NCBI RefSeq assembly: GCF_004022705.2
Contig: NZ_RZOY02000002.1
Coordinates: forward strand, 679,524 to 743,523
Direction of reading: 5' to 3'
DNA from: Mesorhizobium sp. M2D.F.Ca.ET.226.01.1.1
GTDB lineage: Bacteria; Pseudomonadota; Alphaproteobacteria; Rhizobiales; Rhizobiaceae
Length of the DNA: 64,000 nucleotides
How positions within the stretch are numbered: the first letter of the stretch is position 1; every line of letters begins with the position of its first letter. Made by a program: the position numbers and the translations under genes. Shown here in pieces: positions 45,952 to 54,920 of the stretch. A model generated the notes under the pieces. That model was not told where the DNA came from, made no database searches, and worked only from the letters and a program-made list of their open reading frames with translations.

Positions 45952-46233
45952 ATGAATCGATCACCGGGAACAGATAGGACTCAAAGCTCAACACTGCTCG
46001 ACGAAGTCCCTTGGTCTGACCGTCTTACCTCCTACGACAGGGCGCACTTTACCATCTATATGAGGCTCCTGGACGCCTCAGCCGATGAGGCGCCCGAAGA
46101 GGAAATGGCCCAACTGATCCTCGGCATTGATCCGGCACTTGAACCGGAGCGCGCCAGGAAGGCGCTTCGTAGTCATCTCGACCGTGCGAACTGGATGGTG
46201 ACGAGCGGCTACAAGGAATTGTTCGCCAGCTGA
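45952..46233 (+). CDS. qseM: QseM-like DUF2285 antiactivator, copy 2
   Basis: Protein of 93 residues closely related to that at 44856: LLDEVPWSDRLTSYDRAHFT, IYMRLLDASADEAPEEEMAQ, then GIDPALEPERARKALRSHLD and WMVTSGYKELF. Both copies keep all conserved positions of the small DUF2285 type, so neither shows decay. Having two with different regulators suggests separate inputs into the same block on transfer, or inhibition of two different targets (for example FseA-type and TraR-type proteins). The LuxR-type regulator at 46764 is the next gene. Confidence 0.78.
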   Translation: MNRSPGTDRTQSSTLLDEVPWSDRLTSYDRAHFTIYMRLLDASADEAPEEEMAQLILGIDPALEPERARKALRSHLDRANWMVTSGYKELFAS

Positions 46234-46763
46234 CAAATTCGCAGTGCTCGGTCATAGAAGCAGGCAGTTCCTGTGGCAGCCACGGTCAGGCTGATCGGGA
46301 CCTGCACTACAGCCCCGGCAAAATGGCCCCAGTGGCGAGCACAATTAAGTTCCCAGGAAATCGGGTTTGGCAACCGAGCGTCTGACGTGATAGAAGGTTC
46401 CGCTCTGTCTGGATGGGTATTAGCCCGGAGCAGCACTCCATATCGTGCCGGCGCTCGACGAAGGGTCCACCTCTTCGCTTTCAAGCCGCATAACCGACAG
46501 CCATCGCCCTAAGTTAAGGGTTTAGAGATTACCGGCAGGCAGGTATGCAAGCGGGCCATCCTCGGAAACTATATAACCGCACGACTAGCTCGTCAGCGAC
46601 GAAACACCCGCTCGAGCACCCATAGACTATGAGCACCGGCGCGGACTGGAAGAATACGGCTGCATCGCCCGAGCCGGCGGAACAGAAGATCTTGGCATCC
46701 AGTCAACGCTCGATACAAGGCGTGCGATCGAATGGCCCGAGCACAAGGGGATCAGAAAGCTTC
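46234..46763. other. Intergenic region, nothing recognised
   Basis: Short frames only, no repeat or promoter I can support. Confidence 0.4.
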
Positions 46764-47501
46764 TCAGAGAATTGAGGACCCTTCGGACCCCAAAAGGGCT
46801 ATAGCCTGATTTTGGGTTCGCACGCCTAGCTTCTTCTTGGCATTGTCCAAATGAAAAGCGATCGTGCGTGGCTTGATACCCAAGATGCGGCCGGTCACCC
46901 AGGCTGAATTACCCCGCGCTGCCCACCTCAGGCACTCATATTCGCGGGATGTCAGCGAAATCCCATCCACTGTTCGATCGCTCGGCAATTTGCGGCGAAC
47001 GCAACGATGAAAGCAGGCCGCCATCAGTTGAAGAGCTTGTTCGTACCGCTCAGCGACCCGAAGAAATACTGGACGAGGCTCATCGGCGGCAAAAGTAACC
47101 GCAGCGATGCGGCCGCGGAGATCGACAATTGGGATCGTCAAACCGCAGCAGATGCTGAATTGAGCCGCCTCATCGAATAGCTGCTGTTGAGCCGGCGACA
47201 TTTTATCGCCTCCGAAATTCGATCCCCAGTGAAACGGGCAGCCGCCATTTCGAGCACGCAAGACCACAGGATCGAGTTTCTCATACTGATTTTCCAGATA
47301 CTGTCTGGTCCAGCGGGGTGGACAGTTTGAAATTAGCCTCGGTTTGCCGGAAGGCCGTGCTGGCAAGGAGAGGTAGGCAAAGAAGATTAGGTCAAGTCGT
47401 CCGGCCGCCTCAGCCATGGCATCCCGGAAATCTGCCTCATCGACACTCTGTGACAGTCTTTCTAGGAATGTCTCGAAAACAAGTGGCATGTCCCTCGTCA
47501 T
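46764..47501 (-). CDS. LuxR-family quorum-sensing regulator (TraR-like)
   Basis: Protein of about 245 residues. The N-terminal autoinducer-binding domain has the family's Trp/Tyr/Asp/Pro/Trp positions in RWTRQYLENQYEKLDPVV and CPFHW, and LTIPIVDLRGRIAAVTFA. The C-terminal LuxR helix-turn-helix is LTSREYECLRWAARGNSAWV then ILGIKPRTIAFHLDNAKKKL. The frame is open to 47618, but the family starts near the ATG at 47501, which is preferred (47489 is also possible). No luxI/traI-type synthase lies in the window. Placed next to the qseM-like genes, it is a plausible target of theirs. Confidence 0.88.
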   Translation of the reverse strand: MTRDMPLVFETFLERLSQSVDEADFRDAMAEAAGRLDLIFFAYLSLPARPSGKPRLISNCPPRWTRQYLENQYEKLDPVVLRARNGGCPFHWGSNFGGDKMSPAQQQLFDEAAQFSICCGLTIPIVDLRGRIAAVTFAADEPRPVFLRVAERYEQALQLMAACFHRCVRRKLPSDRTVDGISLTSREYECLRWAARGNSAWVTGRILGIKPRTIAFHLDNAKKKLGVRTQNQAIALLGSEGSSIL

Positions 47502-48436
47502 CGTCGCGCTCGATTCTTCCTCTTTCTGCACGCCTTCCGGCTGCGTCGTGTATGTCCCGACAAACGTGATTGAATCCGCGGGCGTCGCTGGGCTGACCGG
47601 GCTCCAGAATGCTGCCACACTTTCGATCTTCGTCGGTCATCCCAATCATGCTGGGCTCACCCGATGGGCGTCTGGCAGACGCCTCATGATCTCAACAGCT
47701 CAATCAGAGAATCTCCATGCATTAAATCATGACCGCCCCTGCACCGACCAAACCAGGAGAAATCATCCTGCGCTGACCAAAAGCCATCATTGACCCCAGC
47801 TTTTGCAGGAATTTGGGTCGGCATTAGCATAACAATTCGGATAGCCGCTCATCCCCCACCCGGGGCGCCGTGATCCGCAAAGAAGTGTTGCGATGCTTTC
47901 TTTTCTTTGATAGGCAAATCGTCTCAACAATATTAAAATGCCTTTCCTTGTGAACGGGGTGGCGTGTGAGTATCGTCCTTTTATATACCTGACGTGATAA
48001 AATTCACCGCAATGATTATTCTGCTCTTTGTGATGTGAAGGAAGATAATCATCGGCATTGCCGCACTTTGGAACCGGCGACCGTGGCCCGCTGCAATGAT
48101 GTAAAGGGCACGTCTAAGCTCAATCTGCATCGGAACGTGCAGATGACCTTTACCAGACCCTCGATTCCGCACGGGCCATAATGATACTGATTACGTGGGT
48201 CAAAAAGGGCGCCCTGCCGGCGGGGAGGTACACCCGCAGGGCGCGCCGCACAGAGGTCCTGGTCGTTGGGCAACAGGACAGCGGCGGCAGATCTGATTCG
48301 GTTACAAATCGTGACTGAAATAGCCCGGAGCATGCTCAAGATCAGATATCTGGAATTCAACAGTTTTGGGTCTGCTCGGCGCAGTAGCGCGCAGGGACAT
48401 GCCTGCCTCCGGACTCGCTCCTTCGCGATCGCAAAA
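47502..48436. other. Intergenic region with a terminator
   Basis: AT-rich in its middle part (47900-48060). Apart from the hairpin at 48202-48244 I see no gene or known site. Confidence 0.45.
48202..48244 (-). terminator. Rho-independent terminator of the aminotransferase gene
   Basis: On the minus strand GCGCCCTGC (48244-48236) pairs with GCAGGGCGC (48217-48209), followed by CCCTTTTTG. It lies about 190 bases after the stop of the gene at 48437. Confidence 0.8.
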
Positions 48437-49843
48437 TCATACGGCACCCTCGGCCTTCAGCGCGCGATAGGTGGTATCGACCGACTTTACCGTCGCGTCG
48501 ACAATGATGTCGATCTCTTTTCGGGTAATGATCAGGGGGGGGGCATAACCGAGGATGTCGCCATGCGGCATGGCCCGTCCGATGACACCATTCTCAAACA
48601 GAGCAGCTGCAGTGCGCACCCCGACCTGAAGGTCGGGTTCGAATGGTATCCTTTGTTTTGGGTCCCGCATCATCTCTACGGCCGACAGGATACCCACTCC
48701 GCGAACTTCACCAACGATGGGATGTCCCGCCAGCTCGGCCTTCATCCGGTCTTGCCAATACGGTCCAACATCGCGGACATGCTCCAGAATATTTTTTTCT
48801 TTAAGCAGTCGAATATTGGCGAGCGCGGCTGCGGCACAAAGCGTGTGCCCCGAATATGTCCAGCCGTGGCCGAGTGCGCCGTGCTTCTCAGTTCCTTGTT
48901 CCAAAACCGACCAGACACGGTCGCCAATGATTGACCCGGAGATGGGGAGGTAGGCGGAACTCAAACCCTTTGCGATGGTCACGAAATCCGGACGCATGTT
49001 ATACAGGTGGGAACCGAACTTCTCGCCGGTTCGCGCGAAGCCACAGACCACTTCATCCGCGATTAGAAGGATATCGTATTTGTCGAGCACCGCTTGAATG
49101 GACGTCCAGTACCCTTTGGGGGGCGGCACAATACCTCCTGTCCCAAGTACCGGCTCTCCGATAAAAGCTGCAACCGTTTCCGGTCCTTCGGCCAGGATCA
49201 AGGCTTCAAGCTCATCGGCACAGCGCCGGGAGAACGCTTCCTCGCTCTCCTCGACACGCGCCTGGCGGTAATAGTGCGGCGTGGTTGTATGGCGCACCAA
49301 ATCCAGAGGCAGGTCGAAGAAATTGTGAAAGAAGGGAAGGCCAGTTAGGCTACCCGTGACCAATCCAGACCCGTGATAGCCGCGATTTCGCGAGATGATC
49401 TTTTTCTTTTCGGGCCGGCCAAGAATGTTATTATAGTACCAGACCAGCTTGATGTTGGTTTCGTTGGCATCGGAACCGGAGAGGCCGAAATAGACCCTTC
49501 GCATGTTCTGACCGAAATACTCGACCACGGCCTCTGCCAACAGGGCGACCGGCTCCGTACCTTGGCTGGCATAGACGTGCGCGAACGGCAATTCGTGTGC
49601 TTGCCTGGCAATGGCCTCGGCGATCTCCGTGCATCCATATCCCATGTTGACGCAGTAGAGTCCTCCGAAACCGTCGAGGCTCCTTCGGCCTTCGGTGTCC
49701 CAGATATAGACGCCTTCCGCACCGGCCATAATCCTATTTGGCGTTTCGCCTCGGCTGTGCTTGGCCAAATGCGTAGAAGGATGGAAGACGAAGCTTCTAT
49801 CCTTCTCCCGGAGTTGCTCGGTTCCCAGATTGCTCAAGCGCAT
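48437..49843 (-). CDS. Class III PLP aminotransferase (Y4uB-like)
   Basis: Protein of 468 residues of the omega-amino acid/aspartate aminotransferase family: GLSGSDANETNIKLVWYYNN, NRGYHGSGLVTGSLTG, IADEVVCGFARTGE with the PLP-binding Asp, and TIAKGLSSAYLPISG with the Schiff-base Lys. Such enzymes move amino groups from omega-amino acids (beta-alanine, GABA, diamines) to pyruvate or oxaloacetate. NGR234 carries a similar gene, y4uB, on its symbiotic plasmid. The frame is open to 49900; the ATG at 49843 has GAGGAGAGGG directly upstream and is chosen. A dead 5' copy lies beside an Lrp regulator at 53640-53775. Confidence 0.92.
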   Translation of the reverse strand: MRLSNLGTEQLREKDRSFVFHPSTHLAKHSRGETPNRIMAGAEGVYIWDTEGRRSLDGFGGLYCVNMGYGCTEIAEAIARQAHELPFAHVYASQGTEPVALLAEAVVEYFGQNMRRVYFGLSGSDANETNIKLVWYYNNILGRPEKKKIISRNRGYHGSGLVTGSLTGLPFFHNFFDLPLDLVRHTTTPHYYRQARVEESEEAFSRRCADELEALILAEGPETVAAFIGEPVLGTGGIVPPPKGYWTSIQAVLDKYDILLIADEVVCGFARTGEKFGSHLYNMRPDFVTIAKGLSSAYLPISGSIIGDRVWSVLEQGTEKHGALGHGWTYSGHTLCAAAALANIRLLKEKNILEHVRDVGPYWQDRMKAELAGHPIVGEVRGVGILSAVEMMRDPKQRIPFEPDLQVGVRTAAALFENGVIGRAMPHGDILGYAPPLIITRKEIDIIVDATVKSVDTTYRALKAEGAV

Positions 49844-50000
49844 GTCCCTCTCCTCGCGATAAATTGGCGGAGGGCACTCGGCCAGCCACCTGTTTAGCAA
49901 ATAGCATACCGGAAACGTCCCTCGAGTTTCTCGGGAATGCAGGTTATTGGCCGTGGAATTCGCGGGATCGGCCCGAATTGCCGTGAAAACTAAGGCGTCA
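49757..50000. repeat. Direct repeat A: aminotransferase 5' end and promoter
   Basis: Aligns, with many changes and small gaps, to 53701-53940: shared pieces include CAGATTGCTCAAGCGCAT, CACTCGGCCA or GCTCGGCCA, GCATACCG or GTATACCG, and GAGTTTC. Both copies hold the first codons of an aminotransferase and its upstream region. Confidence 0.8.
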
Positions 50001-50195
50001 CCTTCGCCTTAGCCGAGGGTCGGGGGCGCGTCCTGCAAACACGAACAGCTTACGACGCGCATGCGCCCACCATAGTGCCCGATTAGCGGGCGATATTGGG
50101 TAGTGTGCTGAGGGTTCTGCAAATTCGCTGAGAGAGGGCGGTCATGGCAGGCTGGTGATGTTCAACGTCACCGATTCCCTGGAAGGAACGCCACC
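50001..50195. other. IS256 left-end region
   Basis: Likely holds the outer end of the IS256 element whose transposase starts at 50196; the terminal repeat cannot be defined without the other end. Confidence 0.4.
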
Positions 50196-50690
50196 ATGAC
50201 CAAGACAGAAAGTAAGACCGCCAGCGCTGCCGTCAAAGACATTCTGCTTTCGAATCCGGATGGATTGCACGAGGTGATCCGCGCGGTGATGCAGGAGGTG
50301 CTCGAGGCCGAGATGGACGAGGCGCTGGGTGCTTCGAAGAGCGAGCGCACGCCGGAGCGTCTCGGCTATCGCTCGGGTTACTATGGCCGCACGCTTGTCA
50401 CCCGGGTCGGCAAGCTTGAGCTGCGGGTTCCGCAGGACCGGGCGGGCCGCTTCTCGACCGAACTTTTCGAGCGTTACCAGCGTTCCGAGCGGGCCTTGGT
50501 GGCGACGCTTGCGGAGATGTATGTGCAGGGCGTGTCGACCCGGAAGGTCAAGGCGATCACCGAAGAGCTGTGCGGCCATGAGTTCTCGGCCTCGTCGATC
50601 TCGGCCATCAACAAGCGGCTGGACGAGAGCCAGAAGGTTCGGCCCGGCAAAGACGCGCGGCGAGAGCTCCTTGCCATCGACATCTTGATT
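50196..50690 (+). pseudogene. IS256-family transposase, N-terminal fragment
   Basis: About 165 codons of an IS256 transposase: VIRAVMQEVLEAEMDEALGA, RLGYRSGYYGRTLVTRVGKL, ELRVPQDRAGRFSTELFERY and MYVQGVSTRKVKAITEELCG. Homology ends at about 50690 (RRELLAIDI), before the catalytic core; the frame runs on to 50984 as unrelated sequence. It is a different IS256 member from that at 22625. It borders the TIR/SLATT operon. Confidence 0.9.
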
Positions 50691-51143
50691 CGCAGCCGAC
50701 CAGCGCCGCCAAGTTCTATCGGTCAGCGTGTTGCCTTTCTTGCGATCGCAGATTCGTGGTTGCAGCGCAGGGCGAGCCGAGCTGCGGCTCGCAGGAGGGG
50801 GCAGCCGACAGAATTGCGCGGCCTGAAAAGCTGCCTCCATCAATGCTCGCCGCTCGTGCAGTCTCGAAACGCTGGATCAAGCCTCAACGTCGAACAGCCG
50901 CTCCTTTTCCTCGCGAAACCAGCGCCCTCGCGCGACGTGATCGTGCCTGACGATCCGACGCTTCGAGCGGGGCTCCTCAAATAGGTTGCACATGACCTGC
51001 AGCTTTCTGCCAAACTCAGCAAATCGGACGTCTTCTTATCATCGCTCGGCAAGCTCGGAACAGGCTGGCGGTCGTTGCTAAGGCTAGTCGCCGCCAGCGG
51101 ATGGCGAGGATGTTTTGGCGGCTAAGTGCTTTTAGGTGGGCGA
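50691..51143. other. Spacer between the IS256 fragment and the defence operon
   Basis: No gene or terminator recognised. Confidence 0.4.
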
Positions 51144-51650
51144 TTATAAGCCGAGATCGCGATAGGTGCTTTCGCCATAGCTCCTGGCGCCATCGCCACG
51201 CTGAGCGTTTGAAAGCCGATGAAATTCGCTCGGCCAATTGGCTAGCGCGTGCTTGATGGCCTTCATCTTGAACGGCACGTGCACAACACATTTGTCCCTG
51301 ATGATAGGCGGACAGCTCACATCTTGTTGCCGCGAGCCGTTAAGGTTTGCTGCGATTATCGGCAGACCTAGATCAAGAGCCAATTCCATTTCCCAGCGCA
51401 CGAAGCGAAAAAGGTTTTTCGTCTTCTCACCGATCAGGACAAGTACCTGGCTCGATCCATTCATTCTGTTGCGAAGATTGCGTTTAACATAATCTTCGTC
51501 CTGTGCTCGGCCCGTCATATTGTCCAGATCGTGAGCGTTCGCGAATTCAAAACTCACATTCTCGCTGGCGTTCCACCCTTTCATAAAGCGGTATGCCCAA
51601 GCGTCTTCATCGCCGTCAAATATTACATAGGTCGGATCGCTGTATGCCAT
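51144..51650 (-). CDS. TIR-like (MTH538/ThsB-type) domain protein
   Basis: Protein of 168 residues. It begins TYVIFDGDEDAWAYRFMKGW, continues with EFANAHDLDN and the core SSQVLVLIGEKTKNLFRFVR, then WEMELALDLGLPIIAANLNG; Glu87 after Trp86 takes the position of the acidic residue of TIR enzymes. This is the TIR-like family of Thoeris ThsB, whose members make cyclic ADP-ribose-type signals from NAD when they sense phage. Third gene of a tight operon, nine bases after the SLATT gene. Whether it is an enzyme or a binding module is unknown. Confidence 0.82.
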   Translation of the reverse strand: MAYSDPTYVIFDGDEDAWAYRFMKGWNASENVSFEFANAHDLDNMTGRAQDEDYVKRNLRNRMNGSSQVLVLIGEKTKNLFRFVRWEMELALDLGLPIIAANLNGSRQQDVSCPPIIRDKCVVHVPFKMKAIKHALANWPSEFHRLSNAQRGDGARSYGESTYRDLGL

Positions 51651-51659
51651 TGTTGTCTC

Positions 51660-52520
51660 TTAGTTGTTTTGACGAGCAACCCACTGGGTGTGCTCCCGTG
51701 AGAAAGCCAGTTCGGCTTCGTTCACCGCGGCGGAGAATGCCTCATCCGAGTTGGCGTCCGTAATAAGGTCGGCAGTCAAGCCGATCTCGTGAGCTGTCAA
51801 CGTGTAAGCCGATGCCAATTCGTTAAATTTCTTGATCTGGGTCCACCCGATAAGGGAGGCGGCGATGACAATTAGCGGCTCGGTCGGCCAGCCTGGCATC
51901 GCGGGGTCAGCGATGCGTACTACGATGAACGAGAATCCCAGAGCGTATGCAAAAATACCAAGGCCCATCCAGACTTTCGCGGACCTCTTGTTCGAGCGCG
52001 CCTTCTTCTCGTACCACTTCCGTTGGTCGCAGATTCGTCTCTGCAGATATAGGTCTTTTCGTTCTTTTCGCGGGGAGTCCCTTATCGACATCATCTCGTC
52101 CGTTGTTTGGGGCGATGCTGAATCGGTGCCGCTCAACGCGCTACCAAGGTGACGATTGCTATCAAGGATATCTTCCATGAGCTTTCGAAAATCAGCTCTG
52201 GCGTCAGCCGCGCGCGCGTCATCGAACGGCTGTGCTCGCATCGCGAAGCGCCAAGTCAATGTCTTCACCGACTCTGCCAGAGCTCGAGCCTGATACCAGA
52301 CCTGCTCGGGCTTTGTGACCGACCGGAAAATGAGGACTCCCATTGAGCAAAGAAATACCGCAGCATAGACACCGAAATAGGCTTTTGATGACGACAAGTC
52401 CAAAGAGAGCACCGACGCTAAAAAAAGAAGAACGTACTCTGCCCGGATCAGGCGCAGAAACGTCGCCTGCTGCTCGTTGGATGCCACGTCGGCGCTATTA
52501 TAGAGTCCAGGATATTTCAT
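51660..52520 (-). CDS. SLATT/DUF4231-type multi-helix membrane effector
   Basis: Protein of 286 residues with two pairs of membrane helices, about 28-41 with 46-65 and 183-202 with 214-231. After the first pair comes WYQARALAESVKTLTWRFA, the RA-AES-K-TL-W block of SLATT (DUF4231) proteins; after the second, LASAYTLTAHEIGLTADLI. SLATT domains were predicted as pore-forming effectors governed by nucleotide signals in bacterial conflict systems. Here the partners are a TIR protein upstream (17-base gap) and a TIR-like protein downstream (9-base gap). The likely role is membrane damage in response to a TIR-made signal; this is inference. Confidence 0.82.
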   Translation of the reverse strand: MKYPGLYNSADVASNEQQATFLRLIRAEYVLLFLASVLSLDLSSSKAYFGVYAAVFLCSMGVLIFRSVTKPEQVWYQARALAESVKTLTWRFAMRAQPFDDARAADARADFRKLMEDILDSNRHLGSALSGTDSASPQTTDEMMSIRDSPRKERKDLYLQRRICDQRKWYEKKARSNKRSAKVWMGLGIFAYALGFSFIVVRIADPAMPGWPTEPLIVIAASLIGWTQIKKFNELASAYTLTAHEIGLTADLITDANSDEAFSAAVNEAELAFSREHTQWVARQNN

Positions 52521-52537
52521 TTTTGAAGCACACCAGT

Positions 52538-53125
52538 CTATTTTGTGGCGGTAAATTCTTTAAGCCAGGATTTGGCAAACGTGAGGTTAGCAGTCGAGCT
52601 TACAGAGCCTATTCTTGAGCGAGGCGCGGTCCCTCTGTTCATAAACAGGAATGCAGGTCCTGTCCCATCAATGTAAGGGTATAGGCCCAAAAATTCTTGC
52701 CCGGAGAATGTTTCCGAAGAATTTTTTGCCACGGGCAGAACCGCTACCGCGGTCCGAAACCCATCGAAAAAGCCAAGCTCCCAAGGCATCCATCTGGATC
52801 CTGGAGAATTGTTTGAATGCACATAGATAAGCGTCTTTGACTGCCTCATACGGGTTCGCAGCAACTCGGCGGTGGCCGAGGAGACCTTTGTGCGGTCCAG
52901 TTGTGAATCTTCGACCCAATCTACGTAAGCAGTGAACCCAAGCTCCTCGAAAATTCGCTTCACACCGAGAATGATCTCTGCGTCCTTGAAAGAATGTGAC
53001 AGAAAAACGTCGAATGACGATCTGGCTGTAGCTGCGGCCGTCTCTTCCTTTAGAACGATCGATGCGGCTCTATGTCCTCGACTGGCATTCGCAACTCTTT
53101 TCAGCTCTGCCTCGGTCAGTAGCAC
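52538..53125 (-). CDS. TIR-domain protein, first gene of the TIR-SLATT-TIR-like operon
   Basis: Protein of 195 residues. A short N-terminal extension (1-36) precedes a TIR domain: SSFDVFLSHSFKDAEIILGV, ELGFTAYVDWVEDSQLDRTK, QSKTLIYVHSNNSPGSRWMP, then WELGFFDG with the catalytic-type Glu116. Bacterial TIR enzymes cut or cyclise NAD as phage sensors or killers. Codon use is less GC-rich than in neighbouring genes, hinting at transfer. The operon promoter should lie within 53126-53300. It differs from the third gene (TIR-like), so two distinct TIR families flank one membrane protein. Confidence 0.9.
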   Translation of the reverse strand: MLLTEAELKRVANASRGHRAASIVLKEETAAATARSSFDVFLSHSFKDAEIILGVKRIFEELGFTAYVDWVEDSQLDRTKVSSATAELLRTRMRQSKTLIYVHSNNSPGSRWMPWELGFFDGFRTAVAVLPVAKNSSETFSGQEFLGLYPYIDGTGPAFLFMNRGTAPRSRIGSVSSTANLTFAKSWLKEFTATK

Positions 53126-53639
53126 TATTCAAATCCCCCCATGATCTGTTCGCAATCTATGAACTTGACGCCCATTCGATTAAGCGACCCTTGTCTTGTG
53201 AAAACTGGCACCATGCTCTCCAGCCGGGTAGCGCAACCTCCACCTTCTCAAAGACCACGTCGGCTGGCAGGAGTGACCGGCCTTGTCACCCACCTACGCG
53301 CCCCCGGCACAGCCATGCTCCTCACTTAGAAGGCTGCGGAGACCAGCAATGTCAAACAGGACAGACGATCTCCTAATCTCGATCAGCAACGAACTTAGGA
53401 CGTAAAAACGCGATGGAGCGATCTCCGAATGTCCGCAGGCGTCGAGGGCCCGGTTGGTCGTCAAGGCCGAGCGGGCCAGCTTGCACTCCCGCTATCCGTC
53501 GGCTTGCCAAACCCTCGCTGTAGATTTCGCCCCCTACACGGATGCGCTGACCGCGACTAAGCTCAATCGCCACTGATCGCCAATCCAGGGCGAAAGTTCC
53601 CCCCTTGAAGTAGCGGTAGAGGCATTTTTCGGCACTTCG
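53126..53639. other. Region upstream of the TIR operon
   Basis: A minus-strand frame (53373-53711) ends with WRSVAIELSRGQRIRVGGEI, possibly the remnant of another gene, but I cannot assign it. Must hold the operon promoter; no clear -10/-35 pair stands out. Confidence 0.35.
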
Positions 53640-53775
53640 CATCTTAGATATGGACGCCTCCTCAACCAGGCACGATCCGGTTTGGCTTCTCGCCGTAACC
53701 GTGCTGGGCAAGTGCGTCCGATGGCTGCTTCGATCCGTCTCCTGGAATGATCGGTTCCAGATTGCTCAAGCGCAT
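53640..53775 (-). pseudogene. Aminotransferase (Y4uB-like) 5' remnant
   Basis: From the ATG at 53775 the minus strand reads MRLSNLEPIIPGD, then, past small shifts and stops, GEKPNRIV and GVHI, matching GETPNRIM and GVYIWD of the intact gene at 49843. Homology is lost after about 45 codons. It sits directly downstream of the Lrp-type gene, the place an Lrp-controlled aminotransferase would occupy. Confidence 0.7.
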
Positions 53776-53940
53776 CGTCCTTCCTCGCCATCAACTGGCG
53801 GATAGCGCTCGGCCACCTTTTTCCAGCAATTAGTATACCGCAAATGTCCCTTGAGTTTCGTCGGAATGGGCGCCTTTTGCCGACGAATCTACGGGATCCG
53901 CGCCAAACGCCGTTGAAACTTAAACTTTCGGTTTCACCGT
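53701..53940. repeat. Direct repeat B: aminotransferase 5' end and promoter
   Basis: Partner of 49757-50000, same orientation. Together they flank the TIR/SLATT operon and the IS256 fragment. Confidence 0.8.
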
Positions 53941-54431
53941 TGCCTCAGTGCGGACAAAGGTATCGGTGAATTGGACTTCACTGGTTTCGTGACGACAAGG
54001 CTATAGTATTGATCAATGCCCAAGCCTGCCTGCAGCAGTCCCTCCATGAAATCCTGATAGGCGGCCATAGAAGGAGATGCGACCCGCATCAGATAATCGA
54101 CGCGCCCCCCAATTGCCCAGCAGTCCAGGATTTCCGGGATCTCTTGGATTGCAGTTTCGAAGTGTCGTTGGTCCTCAAGACGATGGCGATCCAGCACGAC
54201 TTCTACCATCACAAAGATCATGCCGCCAATGAGGGCAGGACTCAGTCGCGCATAGAATCCCTCAATAATCCCTGCGGCCTTGAGTGCTCGGAGCCGCTCC
54301 GAACAGGCCGACGCCGAAAGATGAACTCGTTTTGCAAGCTCACTTTTTGAAATCCGACCGTCTGCCTGAATCTCGGAGAGAATCCGGACGTCCCAACTGT
54401 CGAGTTGCACGGGGTCGGGTTTCGACTTCAT
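53934..54431 (-). CDS. Lrp/AsnC-family transcriptional regulator
   Basis: Protein of 165 residues. Helix-turn-helix (ILSEIQADGRISKSELAKRV, HLSASACSERLRALKAAGII) at residues about 15-55, followed by the ligand-binding RAM domain (MVEVVLDRHRLEDQRHFETA, DCWAIGGRVDYLMRVASPSM). Such regulators sense an amino acid and control its transport or use, often of a neighbouring gene. The neighbour is a dead aminotransferase; the intact paralogue 4 kb away may be its present target. ATG at 54431; no lesions. Confidence 0.93.
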   Translation of the reverse strand: MKSKPDPVQLDSWDVRILSEIQADGRISKSELAKRVHLSASACSERLRALKAAGIIEGFYARLSPALIGGMIFVMVEVVLDRHRLEDQRHFETAIQEIPEILDCWAIGGRVDYLMRVASPSMAAYQDFMEGLLQAGLGIDQYYSLVVTKPVKSNSPIPLSALRQR

Positions 54432-54920
54432 AACCTGTTGCTCTCAAGCAGCGATGACAGCGCCTTGTGCGCCGATCAATTCTATCCATCTTGAATGACC
54501 GAATGTAGTAGTGGAACGCATCCGTTCTCGGTCCGAAATGTGCCAGAATGGGGTACGACAATCAGCTGAGGGAGAGCGATCCGCTGAGAAAAGCTGCAGA
54601 AGTACTTTGGCTATCGCCCCGACGCCTAACGGGGCAATGATGCCGCTGGAGAGAATAGTCGGCGGCGGCGAAGACCTCCTAATAAATAGATACCCCATTT
54701 TCTTGAATCTCCGCTGCCGTACTTGATAGACGTGCGACAGCATTCGAGCCTCGATCGCGTGGACGGCATACTCAATGCAGTATTCAGTGGCACATTCAGC
54801 TATTGGGGTGAATTGAAGGCCTTGCTCGTCCGGCTCGCGGAGGCGCAAGGCACCGCAAATGCCGCTCGTCTCACGGCAATTTGACGCTGGAGTCTGGCCG
54901 AAATCGCCCAACGGAAAGAC
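54432..54920. other. Intergenic region, nothing recognised
   Basis: Short frames only; contains neither a terminator nor a recognisable gene. Confidence 0.4.

Larger units (their letters stand above)
45357..46260. repeat. Duplicated regulator/qseM-like module, unit 2
   Basis: Partner of 44265-45356. Similarity runs to just after the qseM-like stop codon (the shared GGCTACAAGGA and TTGTTCGCCA lie at both gene ends). Confidence 0.75.

Noticed and set aside
44265..46260. Duplicated qseM modules as a phage CI/Cro region
   Set aside because: DUF2285 proteins are known from ICE control and no phage gene is nearby.
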